This document shows, in pieces, positions 8,630 to 18,628 of a DNA stretch of 59,755 nt. Source of the stretch: Frankia nepalensis (GTDB lineage Bacteria; Actinomycetota; Actinomycetes; Frankiales; Frankiaceae). The position numbers and the translations under genes were made by a program. Every line of letters starts with the position of its first letter. Position 1 is the first letter of the stretch. Under the pieces are notes generated by a model that was given only the letters and a program-made list of their open reading frames with translations, had not been told where the DNA came from and did no database searches. The DNA lies in the NCBI RefSeq assembly GCF_016786325.1, contig NZ_JADWYU010000143.1:1-59755 (forward strand), in the 5' to 3' direction.

Positions 8630-11600
8630 CTAACTCGACACTCTCGAGCGGGCAAGCGCCGCCTCGACCCGATTGCGCCCGCTGTGTTTGGCCCGGTACA
8701 GCGCCGCGTCGGCGACCTCCACCAACGCCGTCTTGTCGTCGCCGGGCGCTGGAGTGATCGCCGTGACGCCGACGCTCACCGTCACGATGCCGTCGGCGGC
8801 CAACGGGTGTGGTTCCGCGAGATCCGTGACGGCGGTACACAGGTGGCGGGCCAGTCGGGTGGCGACGGCGAGGTCGGCGCCTGGCATCACGACGGCGAAC
8901 TCCTCGCCGCCGTAGCGGGCGGCCAGGTCGGTGTCGCGGGTGTTCCTGGCCAGGCAGGCGGCGACCCGCCGCAGGCAGCGGTCGCCGGTGGTATGCCCGA
9001 AATGGTCGTTGTAGAGCTTGAAGTAGTCGACGTCGACCATCGCCAGCGCTATCGGCGCCGCCTGGCGTCCTGCCCGGCGCCATTCGGCGTCGAGGACCTC
9101 GTCGAGACGTCGCCGGTTGGCCAGGCCGGTCAGCTGGTCGGTGACCGTGAGCTGTTCCAGCCGCTCGTTGGCGGCGCACAGCTGTCGCGTCCGCTCGGCG
9201 ACCTTGCGTTCCAGGGACTCGTACACCAGTGCGTTGTCGAGCGAGACCGCCAGCTGTCCGGCGATCAGCATGATCCCCTCGAGGCGTTCGGCGGAGAACG
9301 CGCCGCGGATCATCCGGTTTTCCAGCAGCAGCATCGCCCGCAGGGCGCCCCGGATCGTGATGGGCACGGCGAGCAGCGCGCAGCGGTCCAGACCGACGAA
9401 ATAGGGGTCCCGGCGGAAGCGGTCGTCGCGGACGGCGTCGGCGAGGACGACGGGTTCGCTGGTGCGTTCGGCGTATCGGACGACCGTGTGTGGTATCAGG
9501 CGGCGCTGCCTGGCCTCCCGGAGCGGGATGGTGCCGCCATCCTTCATGATCACCCGCCAGTCGGTCTCTCCCTGGTCGCGCAGCAACAGGTGGACGCCGG
9601 TGGCGCCGGTCATGGTCGACAGGATGCCCGCGACCTTGGCCCGCAGGCCCTCGACGCTGGTCTGCGAGCTGAGCGCCTGGGAGGTGGCGACGATGCCGAG
9701 CAGGTCGATCGTGCCGGTCGTCACGGTGGCGCGCCGGTCGGCGGCCGGCGCCCGCGCGGCCGTCCCCAGGCCGGTGGACGCGGCCAGCGGCGTCGGGTAG
9801 GCCCAGTCGAGCTGGCTGACCTTCGCGGTCGCGCCCCAGGCCAGATACTGTCGGCGGGCGGCCGACAGCAGCATGTGGCCGGTCTCCTCCACGCCGTGGG
9901 CCAGGTAGCACCGGGCCGCGCGTTCCAGGATCAGGGCCCGATGCCACGGGCGCGCCCGTCCGGAGCATTCCCGCTGCGCCGCGTCGAACTTGCGGATCGC
10001 CTCGCGGAAGGCGCCGGCGGCCCAGGCCCGCTCCGCCTCCACCAGGCGCAGCAGGTGCAGGAAGTTGGCCGGCGCGTCGGCCGCGCGGGCGGCCAGCCAC
10101 GCGATCGTCTCGTCCAGCTCGGCGAGCAGGGTGTCGTGCTGGCCCACCTCCGCCGCGCGGGCCTGCCCGGCCAGCGCCAGGGCCCGTAGCAGGCGGGCCA
10201 CCGCGGTCGCGTAGTGCGCCTGGATCGAGGGCAGCAACGGCATCACGGCGGCCGTGTGCCTGATCAGCTCGGCCGGGTGGTCGAGAATGGCCGCGGCGAG
10301 CGCCCGGGTGATGTGCAGGTTGGCGGCGGCGACCGGATTGGCGGCCAGCGTGCCGAGCTGGGCCCGCTCGTCGGCCGTCGAGTCGACGGCCTCCCCCCGC
10401 AGCACCCTGGCCAGCCGCTGGTAGGTCCGGAAGGTCTCCTCGGCGTGGTCGTTGCCGGTGCGGGCGGCGACCGCCAGCGCCTCATCGACCTCGGCGACGA
10501 AGTCCTCGATCGTGGGCGCGCAGTCCAGCTGGTCGTATACCAGCGGGTAGTGGGTCCAGCAGGCGTTCTGCAGGTCACCGCCCTGAAGCAGGCCCTCCAG
10601 CGCGCGACGCGCCTCGGACAGGGTGGCCTCGAGCGGTTCGAACCAGTGGCTGACACTGAGGACGTACAGGAACTGCGCCTGCCACACGTCCGGTTCGTAG
10701 CCGCGGGCGTGCGCGACCGTGAGGATCCGCCGCGCCAACCGATACCCGGTGTGGTAGTCGCCCCCGCGAGCGATGGTCACCAACGCGAGGTGGCTGGCCG
10801 GGCCCACCAGGATGCGTTCCGGGCCGTCCTGCGCCCACATCCGCAGCGCCTGCAGCGTCAGCCAGGCCATCACCGCCTGGTCGCAGAAGAACGCGGGGGG
10901 CATGAGCCGGTTGACCAGGGTGATCGCGTCGGTCCGCGAACGGTCGGTGACCTCCGGTCGCCTCAGGTCGTCGGATTCGGTGGTCCAGCCCATCCAGGGG
11001 TAGAGCGCGTCGAGTGCGCGGTCGATCTCCGTGTCCAGGTGGCGGGAGTCCGGGACGGCGAGACCGAGCCGGCGCAGCTGGTCGAGGCCGAGTCGCATGG
11101 CCTCACCGGCGCGTCCCTGGTTGGTAAGGCTGCTGACCTGCACCACGGTGGCGGAGGTGCGCTGGGCCGGATCGCCGCACAGCCCGCTGATGGTCCGGTA
11201 TTCCTCCTCCGCGTCGTCGAGGCGCCCGAGCATGTACAGGGCGGCGTGACGATCGGTGTGGAGCGCGCGCAGCAGATCGGTGTCGGCCGGGTCGACGAGC
11301 CTGATCGCGGCGGTCAGGAGCCGCTCCACCAGCGGGTAGTTGCTCAGCACGCGCGCCTCGTCGGCCGCGCGCCGAAACAGCCGGACCATCAGCCGCTGTT
11401 CCGCGGCGGCGTGCACGGCGTCGGCCACCAGCAGGTACTGCTGCGCCGCCACCGTGAAGAACTCGGGCCGGGCGGCCAGCCGGCGGGCCAGGCGCAGGCG
11501 CAGGGCGCGCAGTGCCCGCGGGGTGAGACCACCCAGGACGGCCTCCTGGGCCCGATCGTGGTGAAACCGCACGTTCTGGTGGCCATCGCGCCGGTGGCCC

Positions 11601-13639
11601 TCGCATTCCAGCACCGCGACCCCGTCGATGAACGCGGGTATGAGCCGCCGCTCGACCTCGTCGGCCGCCAGCCCGGTCGCGGCCGCCACGACGTCCAGCT
11701 CGACCCGGCCGGCCAGACAGGCCATCACCGCCAGCACCTCTCGGGTGCCCGAGGGCAGCGCGGCGACGTGGTCGGCCAACAGCGCGGTCACGTCCACCCG
11801 GCCCAGCTGGCGGCGTAGCGCGGTCGGGTCCCATCGCCACCCCTCCTCGCCCGGGGTGAGCACGCCGTCGTGGCGCAACGCGCCCAGCAGTTCCACCGTG
11901 TCGTACGGATTGCCCCCGGCATGGGGCGCGATCAACCGCGCCAGCTCGGTGGCGGGCTCTTCGGCCAGATGCAGCAGGTCGGCCACCATGGCGGCCTGAC
12001 CGGCCGGTGCCAGATTGCCCAGCCGCAGGTGGCGCGGCCCGGACGGCGCCCGGCGCCACCGGGCGAGCATCGGCGCCAGCACGTGGGCGGCGTCCACCTC
12101 GCCTTCCCGGTAGGCACCGACCAGCAGCAGTCCTTCGATGGGTTCCCCACCGCCGAAGACCAGATCGACGAAGCCCAGTGGCGTCCGGGCAGCCCACTGC
12201 AGATCGTCGATGAACATCACCACCGGCCGCTTCCGCGAGGCGACCGCCCGCAGGATCTCGACCGCGCCACGCTGGGTTCGCGCCTGCGCGGTCATTGGAT
12301 CCCCTGTCTCCAAGGGCACCTCGAGCAGCACCGCCAGCTCCGGCACGATGGCACTGATGATCCCGGCGTTGGGCCTCAACGCCCGCACCAGCCGCTCCCG
12401 CAGCTCGACCAGGCAGTCGTCCGGCTCGGCCAGCAGCAGCCGGCCCAACGCGCGGAACGCCTGGCGAACTCCGTCATACTCCTGGTCACGGCGGTAGGGG
12501 TCGAACTTGCCCGCCACGTACCAGCCATCGTTGCCAGCCACGATCGGCCGCAGCTCGTTGGCCAGGGCGGTCTTGCCCACCCCTGGCGCACCGCTGAGCA
12601 GGACCCCCGGGCACCGGCCCGCCATCGCCTCGGCGAACGCCGCGCCCAGCTCGCCGATCTCCTCCTCCCGGCCGGACAGCCGAGACGGCGTCAGTGGCCG
12701 CGCCGGAAGATCATGTTTGCCGGGGTGCGGCACGGCGGCGCCGCGACGCGTCGAGGCCAGGTCACGCACCAGGCCGTCGGCGCTCTGATAGCGATCGTCC
12801 GGCTCCTTCTCGAGCAGATGCATGATGATCGACGACAGCCCAGCCGGTATCGACGGGTTGATGTCCGACGGCGGGACCGGCCTGCGCGCAAGATGGTCAT
12901 GGATGATCCGCAGCGGGTCGCCCGCGCCGAACGGCGGCGTCCCGGTGGCCAGCTCGTAAAGGGTCGCCCCGACGGCGTACAGATCGGCTCGCTGATCGAC
13001 CCGGCGACCGGTCCGACCGGTCTGCTCCGGCGCCAGGTACGCCATCGTCCCGACGACCTCGTCCTGGTGGGCGAACTCCGGCTGGGCCGCCGAGGTCGTG
13101 GCCAGCGCGAAGTCGAAGAGCACCAACGCGTCCCGGCCGCGGCTCACCAGAATGTTCGCCGGGTTGATGTCCCGATGCACCACACCCCGGCGATGCATCT
13201 CCGCCACGGCACGCGCGAGCGACTCGGCGATCCTGACCAGTTCGTCCGGATCCACCGGAACAGCCAGTTCGGACAGCACCGTGCCACCCGTGTCGGCCAG
13301 CAGGATCGATCTCTCGCTCGGCGGCTCTTCGGCCGCGAGTTGCACGACCCCCCGCGCACCGGACAGCCGGCCGAGGATCTCGGTCTCGTGCCGCAGCCGT
13401 CGCCCCGCGTCCGGCCCCAGCGGCTCCTTGCGGATCACGCTTCCGGCCGGCGAGACCAGCCGGGTGACCCGGGTCCGCTCCGACTCGTGGAGCAGCTCCT
13501 CCCGCGCCGCTCCCGGCGGGTCCCGGCCTGACGCCGAGCGCTTTGACCTCATCCCGTCAACATCCCGTATCCCGTCAAGATCCCGTCGACCCCCACCCGA
13601 GCCGCCCCGCCGCTGACCTGCCCGGTCTTCCTCGCTCAC
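8630..13639 (-). CDS. Ser/Thr kinase-AAA ATPase-GAF-GGDEF diguanylate cyclase
   Basis: A giant sensor of about 1669 residues. An N-terminal protein-kinase domain has HRDINPANIL near residue 153, with DFA in place of DFG near 175. A Walker A GAPGVGKT follows near 350, with FIDDLQW as Walker B, then a long helical TPR-like region, a GAF domain (about 1311-1466), a short coiled coil and a GGDEF domain. The GGDEF signature is GGEEF (1577-1581), and RDTD five residues upstream is an intact inhibitory I-site, so active, feedback-inhibited c-di-GMP synthesis is expected. The catalytic-loop Lys of HRDxKP is Asn, so kinase activity needs proof. GTG at 13639 has GAGGAAGGA upstream; ATG 13552 is an alternative. 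Confidence 0.9.
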   Translation of the reverse strand: MSEEDRAGQRRGGSGGGRRDLDGIRDVDGMRSKRSASGRDPPGAAREELLHESERTRVTRLVSPAGSVIRKEPLGPDAGRRLRHETEILGRLSGARGVVQLAAEEPPSERSILLADTGGTVLSELAVPVDPDELVRIAESLARAVAEMHRRGVVHRDINPANILVSRGRDALVLFDFALATTSAAQPEFAHQDEVVGTMAYLAPEQTGRTGRRVDQRADLYAVGATLYELATGTPPFGAGDPLRIIHDHLARRPVPPSDINPSIPAGLSSIIMHLLEKEPDDRYQSADGLVRDLASTRRGAAVPHPGKHDLPARPLTPSRLSGREEEIGELGAAFAEAMAGRCPGVLLSGAPGVGKTALANELRPIVAGNDGWYVAGKFDPYRRDQEYDGVRQAFRALGRLLLAEPDDCLVELRERLVRALRPNAGIISAIVPELAVLLEVPLETGDPMTAQARTQRGAVEILRAVASRKRPVVMFIDDLQWAARTPLGFVDLVFGGGEPIEGLLLVGAYREGEVDAAHVLAPMLARWRRAPSGPRHLRLGNLAPAGQAAMVADLLHLAEEPATELARLIAPHAGGNPYDTVELLGALRHDGVLTPGEEGWRWDPTALRRQLGRVDVTALLADHVAALPSGTREVLAVMACLAGRVELDVVAAATGLAADEVERRLIPAFIDGVAVLECEGHRRDGHQNVRFHHDRAQEAVLGGLTPRALRALRLRLARRLAARPEFFTVAAQQYLLVADAVHAAAEQRLMVRLFRRAADEARVLSNYPLVERLLTAAIRLVDPADTDLLRALHTDRHAALYMLGRLDDAEEEYRTISGLCGDPAQRTSATVVQVSSLTNQGRAGEAMRLGLDQLRRLGLAVPDSRHLDTEIDRALDALYPWMGWTTESDDLRRPEVTDRSRTDAITLVNRLMPPAFFCDQAVMAWLTLQALRMWAQDGPERILVGPASHLALVTIARGGDYHTGYRLARRILTVAHARGYEPDVWQAQFLYVLSVSHWFEPLEATLSEARRALEGLLQGGDLQNACWTHYPLVYDQLDCAPTIEDFVAEVDEALAVAARTGNDHAEETFRTYQRLARVLRGEAVDSTADERAQLGTLAANPVAAANLHITRALAAAILDHPAELIRHTAAVMPLLPSIQAHYATAVARLLRALALAGQARAAEVGQHDTLLAELDETIAWLAARAADAPANFLHLLRLVEAERAWAAGAFREAIRKFDAAQRECSGRARPWHRALILERAARCYLAHGVEETGHMLLSAARRQYLAWGATAKVSQLDWAYPTPLAASTGLGTAARAPAADRRATVTTGTIDLLGIVATSQALSSQTSVEGLRAKVAGILSTMTGATGVHLLLRDQGETDWRVIMKDGGTIPLREARQRRLIPHTVVRYAERTSEPVVLADAVRDDRFRRDPYFVGLDRCALLAVPITIRGALRAMLLLENRMIRGAFSAERLEGIMLIAGQLAVSLDNALVYESLERKVAERTRQLCAANERLEQLTVTDQLTGLANRRRLDEVLDAEWRRAGRQAAPIALAMVDVDYFKLYNDHFGHTTGDRCLRRVAACLARNTRDTDLAARYGGEEFAVVMPGADLAVATRLARHLCTAVTDLAEPHPLAADGIVTVSVGVTAITPAPGDDKTALVEVADAALYRAKHSGRNRVEAALARSRVSS

Positions 13640-13822
13640 AGTCCTTCCTCGGTCACAGTCTTCCCCGATCACGGCGCCCACAACGACGGGCTCGAGGCCA
13701 GCCGCTCGGTGATCGCCGGCCAGGCCGGCCGACACGCAGGCCGCGTCCGGCGCGTGGATCCCGCCAGGCCGCGAGTGTCGGCCGGCGAGCGGCGGGTAGT
13801 CGGGCTATCAGAGGGGGGCGAC

Positions 13823-15169
13823 ATGCCGGAATGGCCACGCTGCGTGGGACCGACCAGTGAGGTAGACACGCCGAGTGACGCGCTGCTCGACCTGCTCGAG
13901 CTGCTCCGCCGTCGCCTGGGAATGGAGATGGCCTGGCTCGGCCGCCTCGATCAGGACCTTCTGGTCCTGCAGGTGGTCTGCGGCGGCCTTCGCAGGTACG
14001 GCCTGCAGCCGGGATCGAGCATCCGCCGCGAGGACGGGCTGTTCGGCCGGGTGCTGGCCGGCGAGCTACCCGAGCTGATCCCGGACACCCGCGCCGACCC
14101 ACGCACCGCCGAAACCTTGTCGGTCCGCGAGCTCGGTGTCGGCGCCTACGCCGCGACGCCGGTCCGGGACGCCGACGGGGTCCTGTTCGGCCTGCTCGGC
14201 TGCGTGCACGGGCAGGCGCGGCCCGCGCTGGGCCCGCGCGAGCTCCGGCTGCTCCGCCTGCTCGCGGACTTCCTCACCGACTATGTCTCCGACCTGCACA
14301 GGATGTGGGAGGTCCGCAGCCGGCTCTGGCGCCGCATCCACGACCTCATCGACTCCGGCGGCCCGGAGATCTTCTTCCAGCCCATAGTCGATCTGAGCTC
14401 GACGAGGACGGTCGCCGTCGAGGCGCTGTCCCGTCTGCCCGGCACCCAGGAAGAGCCGGGAACCCTGTTCAAGGACGCCGCGACGGTGGGCCTTGGGCCC
14501 GAACTCGAGACGACCGCGGTTCACCGCGCGCTCGCCGCGCTCCCCCGCCTGCCCACCGACATCCGTCTGGCCATCAACGCCTCCCCGTCGACCGTCTCCA
14601 GCGGCCTGATCGACGTCCTCCTCGAGACCGGTTGCCCGGAACGACTGGCCGTCGAGATCACCGAACACGAGGAGATAGACGCCAACGACTCTCTTCTCGA
14701 CGCGGTCACCGCGCTTCGCGCGCGTGGAGTCCTCATCGTGATCGACGACATCGGAACGGGCTACGCCGGCCTCGACCTCCTTCTCCATATTCGACCCGAG
14801 GTAATCAAACTCGACGGCTACATCGTGCGCGGCATGGGAACCGATCCCGCTCACCGAGCGGTGGCCGCGGGAGTCACCAGCATCGCCAAGGACCTGGCGA
14901 GCCGGGTCGTCGCGGAAGGGATCGAGACGTCCTCCGACCTGGCCGCGGCACGCGCCGCCGGAATCAACTACGGGCAGGGATACCTCCTCGGCCGCCCCAC
15001 CGCGCTCCCGCGCGGATCCGGCAAGTCTCCAGAACGCCGATTCGGCAATGACCTGGGCGGGCCCATGCGAGGGGCGATCGCGACAGACGCGGCGCGGAAG
15101 CGCCGATCAGGCTCCGAACAATCCCCGTTCTCGGGCGACGCCCAGCCCAGGAAAACGCCCTCGCGCTGA
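13823..15169 (+). CDS. GAF-EAL c-di-GMP phosphodiesterase
   Basis: The 448-residue protein has an N-terminal GAF-like sensor (about residues 15-150) and a C-terminal EAL domain (about 165-400). Catalytic elements are all present: VEAL with Glu200, the metal-binding Asn in AINAS, EITEHEE, DDIGTGY, IKLD and VVAEGIET. Active hydrolysis of c-di-GMP to pGpG is therefore likely. The start ATG at 13823 follows GAGGGGGG. It is divergent from the kinase-GGDEF gene with 183 bp between starts, so synthesis and breakdown enzymes share one control region. The last 40 residues are basic and disordered. Confidence 0.92.
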   Translation: MPEWPRCVGPTSEVDTPSDALLDLLELLRRRLGMEMAWLGRLDQDLLVLQVVCGGLRRYGLQPGSSIRREDGLFGRVLAGELPELIPDTRADPRTAETLSVRELGVGAYAATPVRDADGVLFGLLGCVHGQARPALGPRELRLLRLLADFLTDYVSDLHRMWEVRSRLWRRIHDLIDSGGPEIFFQPIVDLSSTRTVAVEALSRLPGTQEEPGTLFKDAATVGLGPELETTAVHRALAALPRLPTDIRLAINASPSTVSSGLIDVLLETGCPERLAVEITEHEEIDANDSLLDAVTALRARGVLIVIDDIGTGYAGLDLLLHIRPEVIKLDGYIVRGMGTDPAHRAVAAGVTSIAKDLASRVVAEGIETSSDLAAARAAGINYGQGYLLGRPTALPRGSGKSPERRFGNDLGGPMRGAIATDAARKRRSGSEQSPFSGDAQPRKTPSR

Positions 15170-15176
15170 GGCCGTG

Positions 15177-15214
15177 GAAGCCGGGCTTCTCCTGGGCTGA
15201 CCTGGCCGGCCAGG
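15177..15214 (+). terminator. Candidate terminator hairpins after the EAL gene
   Basis: Two hairpins follow the EAL stop codon: GAAGCC-G-GGCTTC at 15177-15189 and the perfect palindrome CCTGGCCGGCCAGG at 15201-15214. There is no U-tract, which is common for actinobacterial terminators. Confidence 0.4.
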
Positions 15215-16174
15215 GTCCCGGTGCCCGCGGCGGGGCGAGACGGCGGCGCTCAGGACGTTCAGGCATCCCGGCGGCTTCGGACCGCCAGGAGGCCTAGCCA
15301 CCGGACCGAGCGGGCGGTACGGCACGCCCACCACGGCGGTCCGCCTATCGCGGACACACGGTCGACACAACGGAGTCCCGATGGAGCGCCTGGTCATCGT
15401 CCGCCACCTCGCGGGGGGCCGAAGGACCAGGCAGTGGAGAACTCGGCACCCGCCATCCGGGGCCAATCCGGTCTGAGTGATTATGCAGCCACGGGTCGTG
15501 GCACCAGCGCTGAGCGCGGGCCGGATCCACGGAAGTTGGCGGCGATGCCTTGACTCCCGCCTGCCTCCCTTCCAGTATCAATGCCGACATCGATGTTGAG
15601 GTTCACCAAGATCCTCCCGCGAGCGGTCTCGCGCGCTGTCCGACCAGGTGAGAAAGATCCGAAGGGGGCGCTCGTGCAGGCTGCTGGATCTCGATGGTCC
15701 TAGCCCAAGGTCGGCTGGCGGCCCCGCCCGGCTGCCGCGCGCGCGACACCGCCGGGATGGCGGACACGGCGTGGATGCTCGCGGACCGTCCGGAGGTCGC
15801 CAGGACACTCGTGACCAGCGGGTCCGCTCGAGCCGTCGAACGGCCAGCGACCATCGTCGCGATCACGCGGCTCGCCGACGCGGCGGCTGGCCTGGCCGGC
15901 CACGCTCGCCCGCGAGGCCGCGGACGACTGGGACGGCGCTGGCCCGATCCGGTCCCTCGCCCGAGTGGACGAGGCGGATGCGCCTCGCGCCGGGCTCGGC
16001 GGCCGTCGTCCGCGATCCCCAACGGCGACAGCGCGACCGGGGCAGCCGACCAGGCGATCGTCCCCACACGCGCCCGTGGCTGGTCGCGGCCAGCCACTGT
16101 GCCGACGGCCGCCGCAAGCGGCTCGCCGTCGCTCATTGCTCCAGAGCGATAACACTGTGAGGTTGGAGACGCAG
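15215..16174. other. Long stretch without an intact gene
   Basis: About 960 bp lie between the EAL gene and the lipoprotein gene. The first half shows no protein-like frame. The second half (from about 15694) has coding-like base use that moves between frames and is listed as a possible pseudogene. Confidence 0.5.
15694..16160 (+). pseudogene. Possible frameshifted gene remnant
   Basis: One frame reads as a plausible protein from about 15757 (MADTAWMLADRPEVARTL) to about 15900. The natural continuation then appears in the next frame from 15902 (TLAREAADDWDGAGPI). A third frame looks more protein-like further on. All three have coding-like third-position G+C in turn. This pattern fits a decayed gene with at least one frameshift, or sequencing errors. 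I do not recognise the family, and chance in high-G+C DNA cannot be excluded. Confidence 0.3.
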
Positions 16175-17470
16175 ATGCAGGAGTCGATAGTTTCACGCCG
16201 CCGTGCTACGGCCAGGCGGTTTCCGCGGCGATCGGCGGGCATGCTGTTAGCGGCCCCGATGGCCTTGCTCCTGTTCGCCGCCGCGTGCGGCTCGGACGAC
16301 GACAGTGGCTCCCCCACGGTTGACCCGTCCGCGGCCGCCAACGCGCTCGGGCCAGTCGACCGGGCGGCGGGCGCGCCGGTCAAGATTGGAATCATCTCGG
16401 ACGGGCGGGGCGCCGCCGTCGACAACTCGGTCCAGTTCGACATCGCCGCGGCCACCGCCAAGTGGCTCAACGAGCACCACGGGGGCATCGGGGGCCGGCC
16501 CATCGAGCTGGTGACGTGCGAGACCCAGGGGGACCCGGGCAAGGGCACCGACTGCGGCAACGAGATGGTCGAGCAGGACGTCGTCGCGGTCGCGGTCGGC
16601 GAGTCGGGCGTAGGCGACGCGGTGGCCCAGCCCCTGGCCGACGCCGATGTGCCGGTCATGTTCTACGGCCTGACCACCCCGGCGCTCCTGAACGACCCGA
16701 CGACCTTCACGGTCAGCGACCCGAACTTCGCCATCCAGCAGTTGCCGATCGCCATCGCGCGGCAGGAGAACCTCAAGAAGGTGACGTCGGTGGTCATCGA
16801 CGTGCCTGCCCTGCTCTACAACGTCGAGGAGCTCGCGCCGCGACTGATGCGGGAGGCGGGGCTCGAGTACCAGCTCATCCGGGTCCCCCCGGGCACCGCC
16901 GACATGACGGCCCAGCTGCAGGGGGCCGCGGGTGGTGACGCCGGGATCGTGTTCGTCGTGGGCAACGACTCGTTCTGCATCAGCGCGTTCAACGGCCTGC
17001 GGGCTGTCGGCTACACCGGCAAGATCAGCGCCATCTCGCAGTGCATCACCGACGCGACCCGCAAGGCCGTGTCAGGCGACGTCCTGAAGGGAATGAGCGT
17101 CGCCGCCTCCATGCCGCTCGGCGGCGACGACCCGTCCACCATCCTCTACAACGCGGTGCTCGAGACCTACGGGCAGGGAATAGACGCGACCTCGTCGGCG
17201 GCCCGGGGCATGTTTGTCACGTTCGCCGGTCTCGCGACGGCGCTTGAGGGCATCACCGGCGACATCACCCCGGCGACGGTCACTGCCGCCATCAAGGCGA
17301 TGCCGGAGAAGGAGCTGCCCGGCGCCGGCGGCCTGAAGTTCCGGTGCAACGGCAAGGCCTCGCCGGATTCGTCCGCGGTGTGCGTGCGAGGCGGGCTGAC
17401 GACGACCCTCGACGGCGCCGGCCAGTCCACCGCGTTCGAGGTGCTCGGAAGCTCCCCGATCCCGGACTGA
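16175..17470 (+). CDS. Orphan branched-chain-amino-acid-type ABC substrate-binding lipoprotein
   Basis: The 431-residue protein starts with a basic region, a hydrophobic stretch and the lipobox FAAAC (Cys38), so it should be exported and lipid-anchored. The mature part has the two-lobe periplasmic-binding fold of the LivK/Periplasmic_binding_6 type, with GRGAAVDNSVQFDIAAATA early and GDITPATVTAAIKAMP near the end. ATG 16175 follows GGAGA by 7 nt. No permease or ATPase gene is adjacent, so it either partners with a distant transporter or serves as a sensor. The ligand is unknown. Confidence 0.9.
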   Translation: MQESIVSRRRATARRFPRRSAGMLLAAPMALLLFAAACGSDDDSGSPTVDPSAAANALGPVDRAAGAPVKIGIISDGRGAAVDNSVQFDIAAATAKWLNEHHGGIGGRPIELVTCETQGDPGKGTDCGNEMVEQDVVAVAVGESGVGDAVAQPLADADVPVMFYGLTTPALLNDPTTFTVSDPNFAIQQLPIAIARQENLKKVTSVVIDVPALLYNVEELAPRLMREAGLEYQLIRVPPGTADMTAQLQGAAGGDAGIVFVVGNDSFCISAFNGLRAVGYTGKISAISQCITDATRKAVSGDVLKGMSVAASMPLGGDDPSTILYNAVLETYGQGIDATSSAARGMFVTFAGLATALEGITGDITPATVTAAIKAMPEKELPGAGGLKFRCNGKASPDSSAVCVRGGLTTTLDGAGQSTAFEVLGSSPIPD

Positions 17471-17552
17471 CGGTCCGGGCCAGGCGGACCGCTCGACCAG
17501 AGCCTCGACAGCCGGCGCGGCCCAGTCCCTGCCGCGCCGGCTCGACAGGCTC
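17461..17552. terminator. Strong bidirectional terminator
   Basis: CCCGGAC (17461-17467) pairs with GTCCGGG (17473-17479), with the lipoprotein stop codon in the loop. A longer hairpin follows: arms 17500-17520 and 17532-17552 match at 16 of 21 positions, including a perfect 10-bp core GCCGGCGCGG. It lies between the convergent lipoprotein and methyltransferase genes and can serve both. Confidence 0.65.
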
Positions 17553-17634
17553 CGCCATGGTGGCGTCCCGGCTTCGTGACCAGGCCGCGCGCCGGTGCTG
17601 ACGGATTCCGGGTTGGTCAACTGAGTGAGCGCGG

Positions 17635-18426
17635 CTACGTGTCCGCTCGGTGGCGATGAGCAGTGACGATCCAGGCACGGGAGTCGAACCAGACACCGTC
17701 GTCGCCCAGGCGCGCGGCGAGCGCCTGGCGTAGACGCTCGTCCGCGCGCGTCGCGGCGGCGGAATCCAACCGCTTCAGGGCTTCGCTGGTGCAGGTGAAG
17801 CCGCGGACCCAGTCGAGGGCGGCGGTCACGTCCGGGCCGTAGTAGACCGGTTCGTGGACCTCGGTGAACGCGATGCCAGCGAACCCCGCGGCCCGCAGGA
17901 TCTCCGTCACGGTCGGCGGGTCGGCGAACGAGAACGGATCCGGTCCCCCGGAAGCACCGGTCACCGGCCCCTCGGCGGCTTCGAGGGAACGGCGGATGGC
18001 GACGTCCCACTCGTTGCGCTCACGGGCCTGCCAGACCATCATCACCAGGCGCCCGGCCGGGCGCAGCGCCCGCCCGATGTTGGCGAACGCGGCGACGGGG
18101 TCGGCGAAGAACATCGAGCCGAACCTGCTGATCGCCAGGTCGAAACGCTCGGGTGGAAAGCGGTGAACCTGCGCGTCGGCGTGCTCGAAGGTGACGTTGC
18201 GGAGGCCTTCCGCCCGGGCCAGCTCGCGGGCGCGCTCGACCGCGGGCGCTGAGAGGTCGACTCCGAGCACGCTGCCCGCCCGGGCCGTACGCGCGGCCTG
18301 CCGGCTCGTCTGCCCGGTGCCACATCCGATGTCAAGGACGTGGTCGTGGAGCTGGGCGCCAGCCGCCTGGCGCAGGAGCTCGTTGTGCCGCCGCAGTTCG
18401 GCGTCGTAACCCGCGGCGTGTCGCAT
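17635..18426 (-). CDS. Class I SAM-dependent methyltransferase
   Basis: The 263-residue protein has the SAM-binding motif I VLDIGCGTGQTS, an acidic motif II at GVDLS, and RFDLAISRFGSMFF as motif IV. This is the Methyltransf_11/25 type fold used for small molecules. I chose ATG 18426 because GAAGGGA lies upstream; an in-frame start at 18483 would only add a charged tail. It stands alone between the terminator and the LuxR gene. Substrate unknown. Confidence 0.88.
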   Translation of the reverse strand: MRHAAGYDAELRRHNELLRQAAGAQLHDHVLDIGCGTGQTSRQAARTARAGSVLGVDLSAPAVERARELARAEGLRNVTFEHADAQVHRFPPERFDLAISRFGSMFFADPVAAFANIGRALRPAGRLVMMVWQARERNEWDVAIRRSLEAAEGPVTGASGGPDPFSFADPPTVTEILRAAGFAGIAFTEVHEPVYYGPDVTAALDWVRGFTCTSEALKRLDSAAATRADERLRQALAARLGDDGVWFDSRAWIVTAHRHRADT

Positions 18427-18628
18427 CGCGGTCCCTTCACGGCGGCCAGGGCCGCCTGGGCGCTGTTGGTCATCGGCGTCCATCAGGAATCTCGCACACG
18501 AGCACCAGGTAGGACGAAGAAAGTCGACCGGTCAGCGCCTCCAGACGGCCGCCGGTCAGCGCCTCCGAGGCGGACGCCGGCGCTGGAGCCGCCTCCAGAA
18601 ATCTCCCGGAAGGGGCGACGACGGGTCG

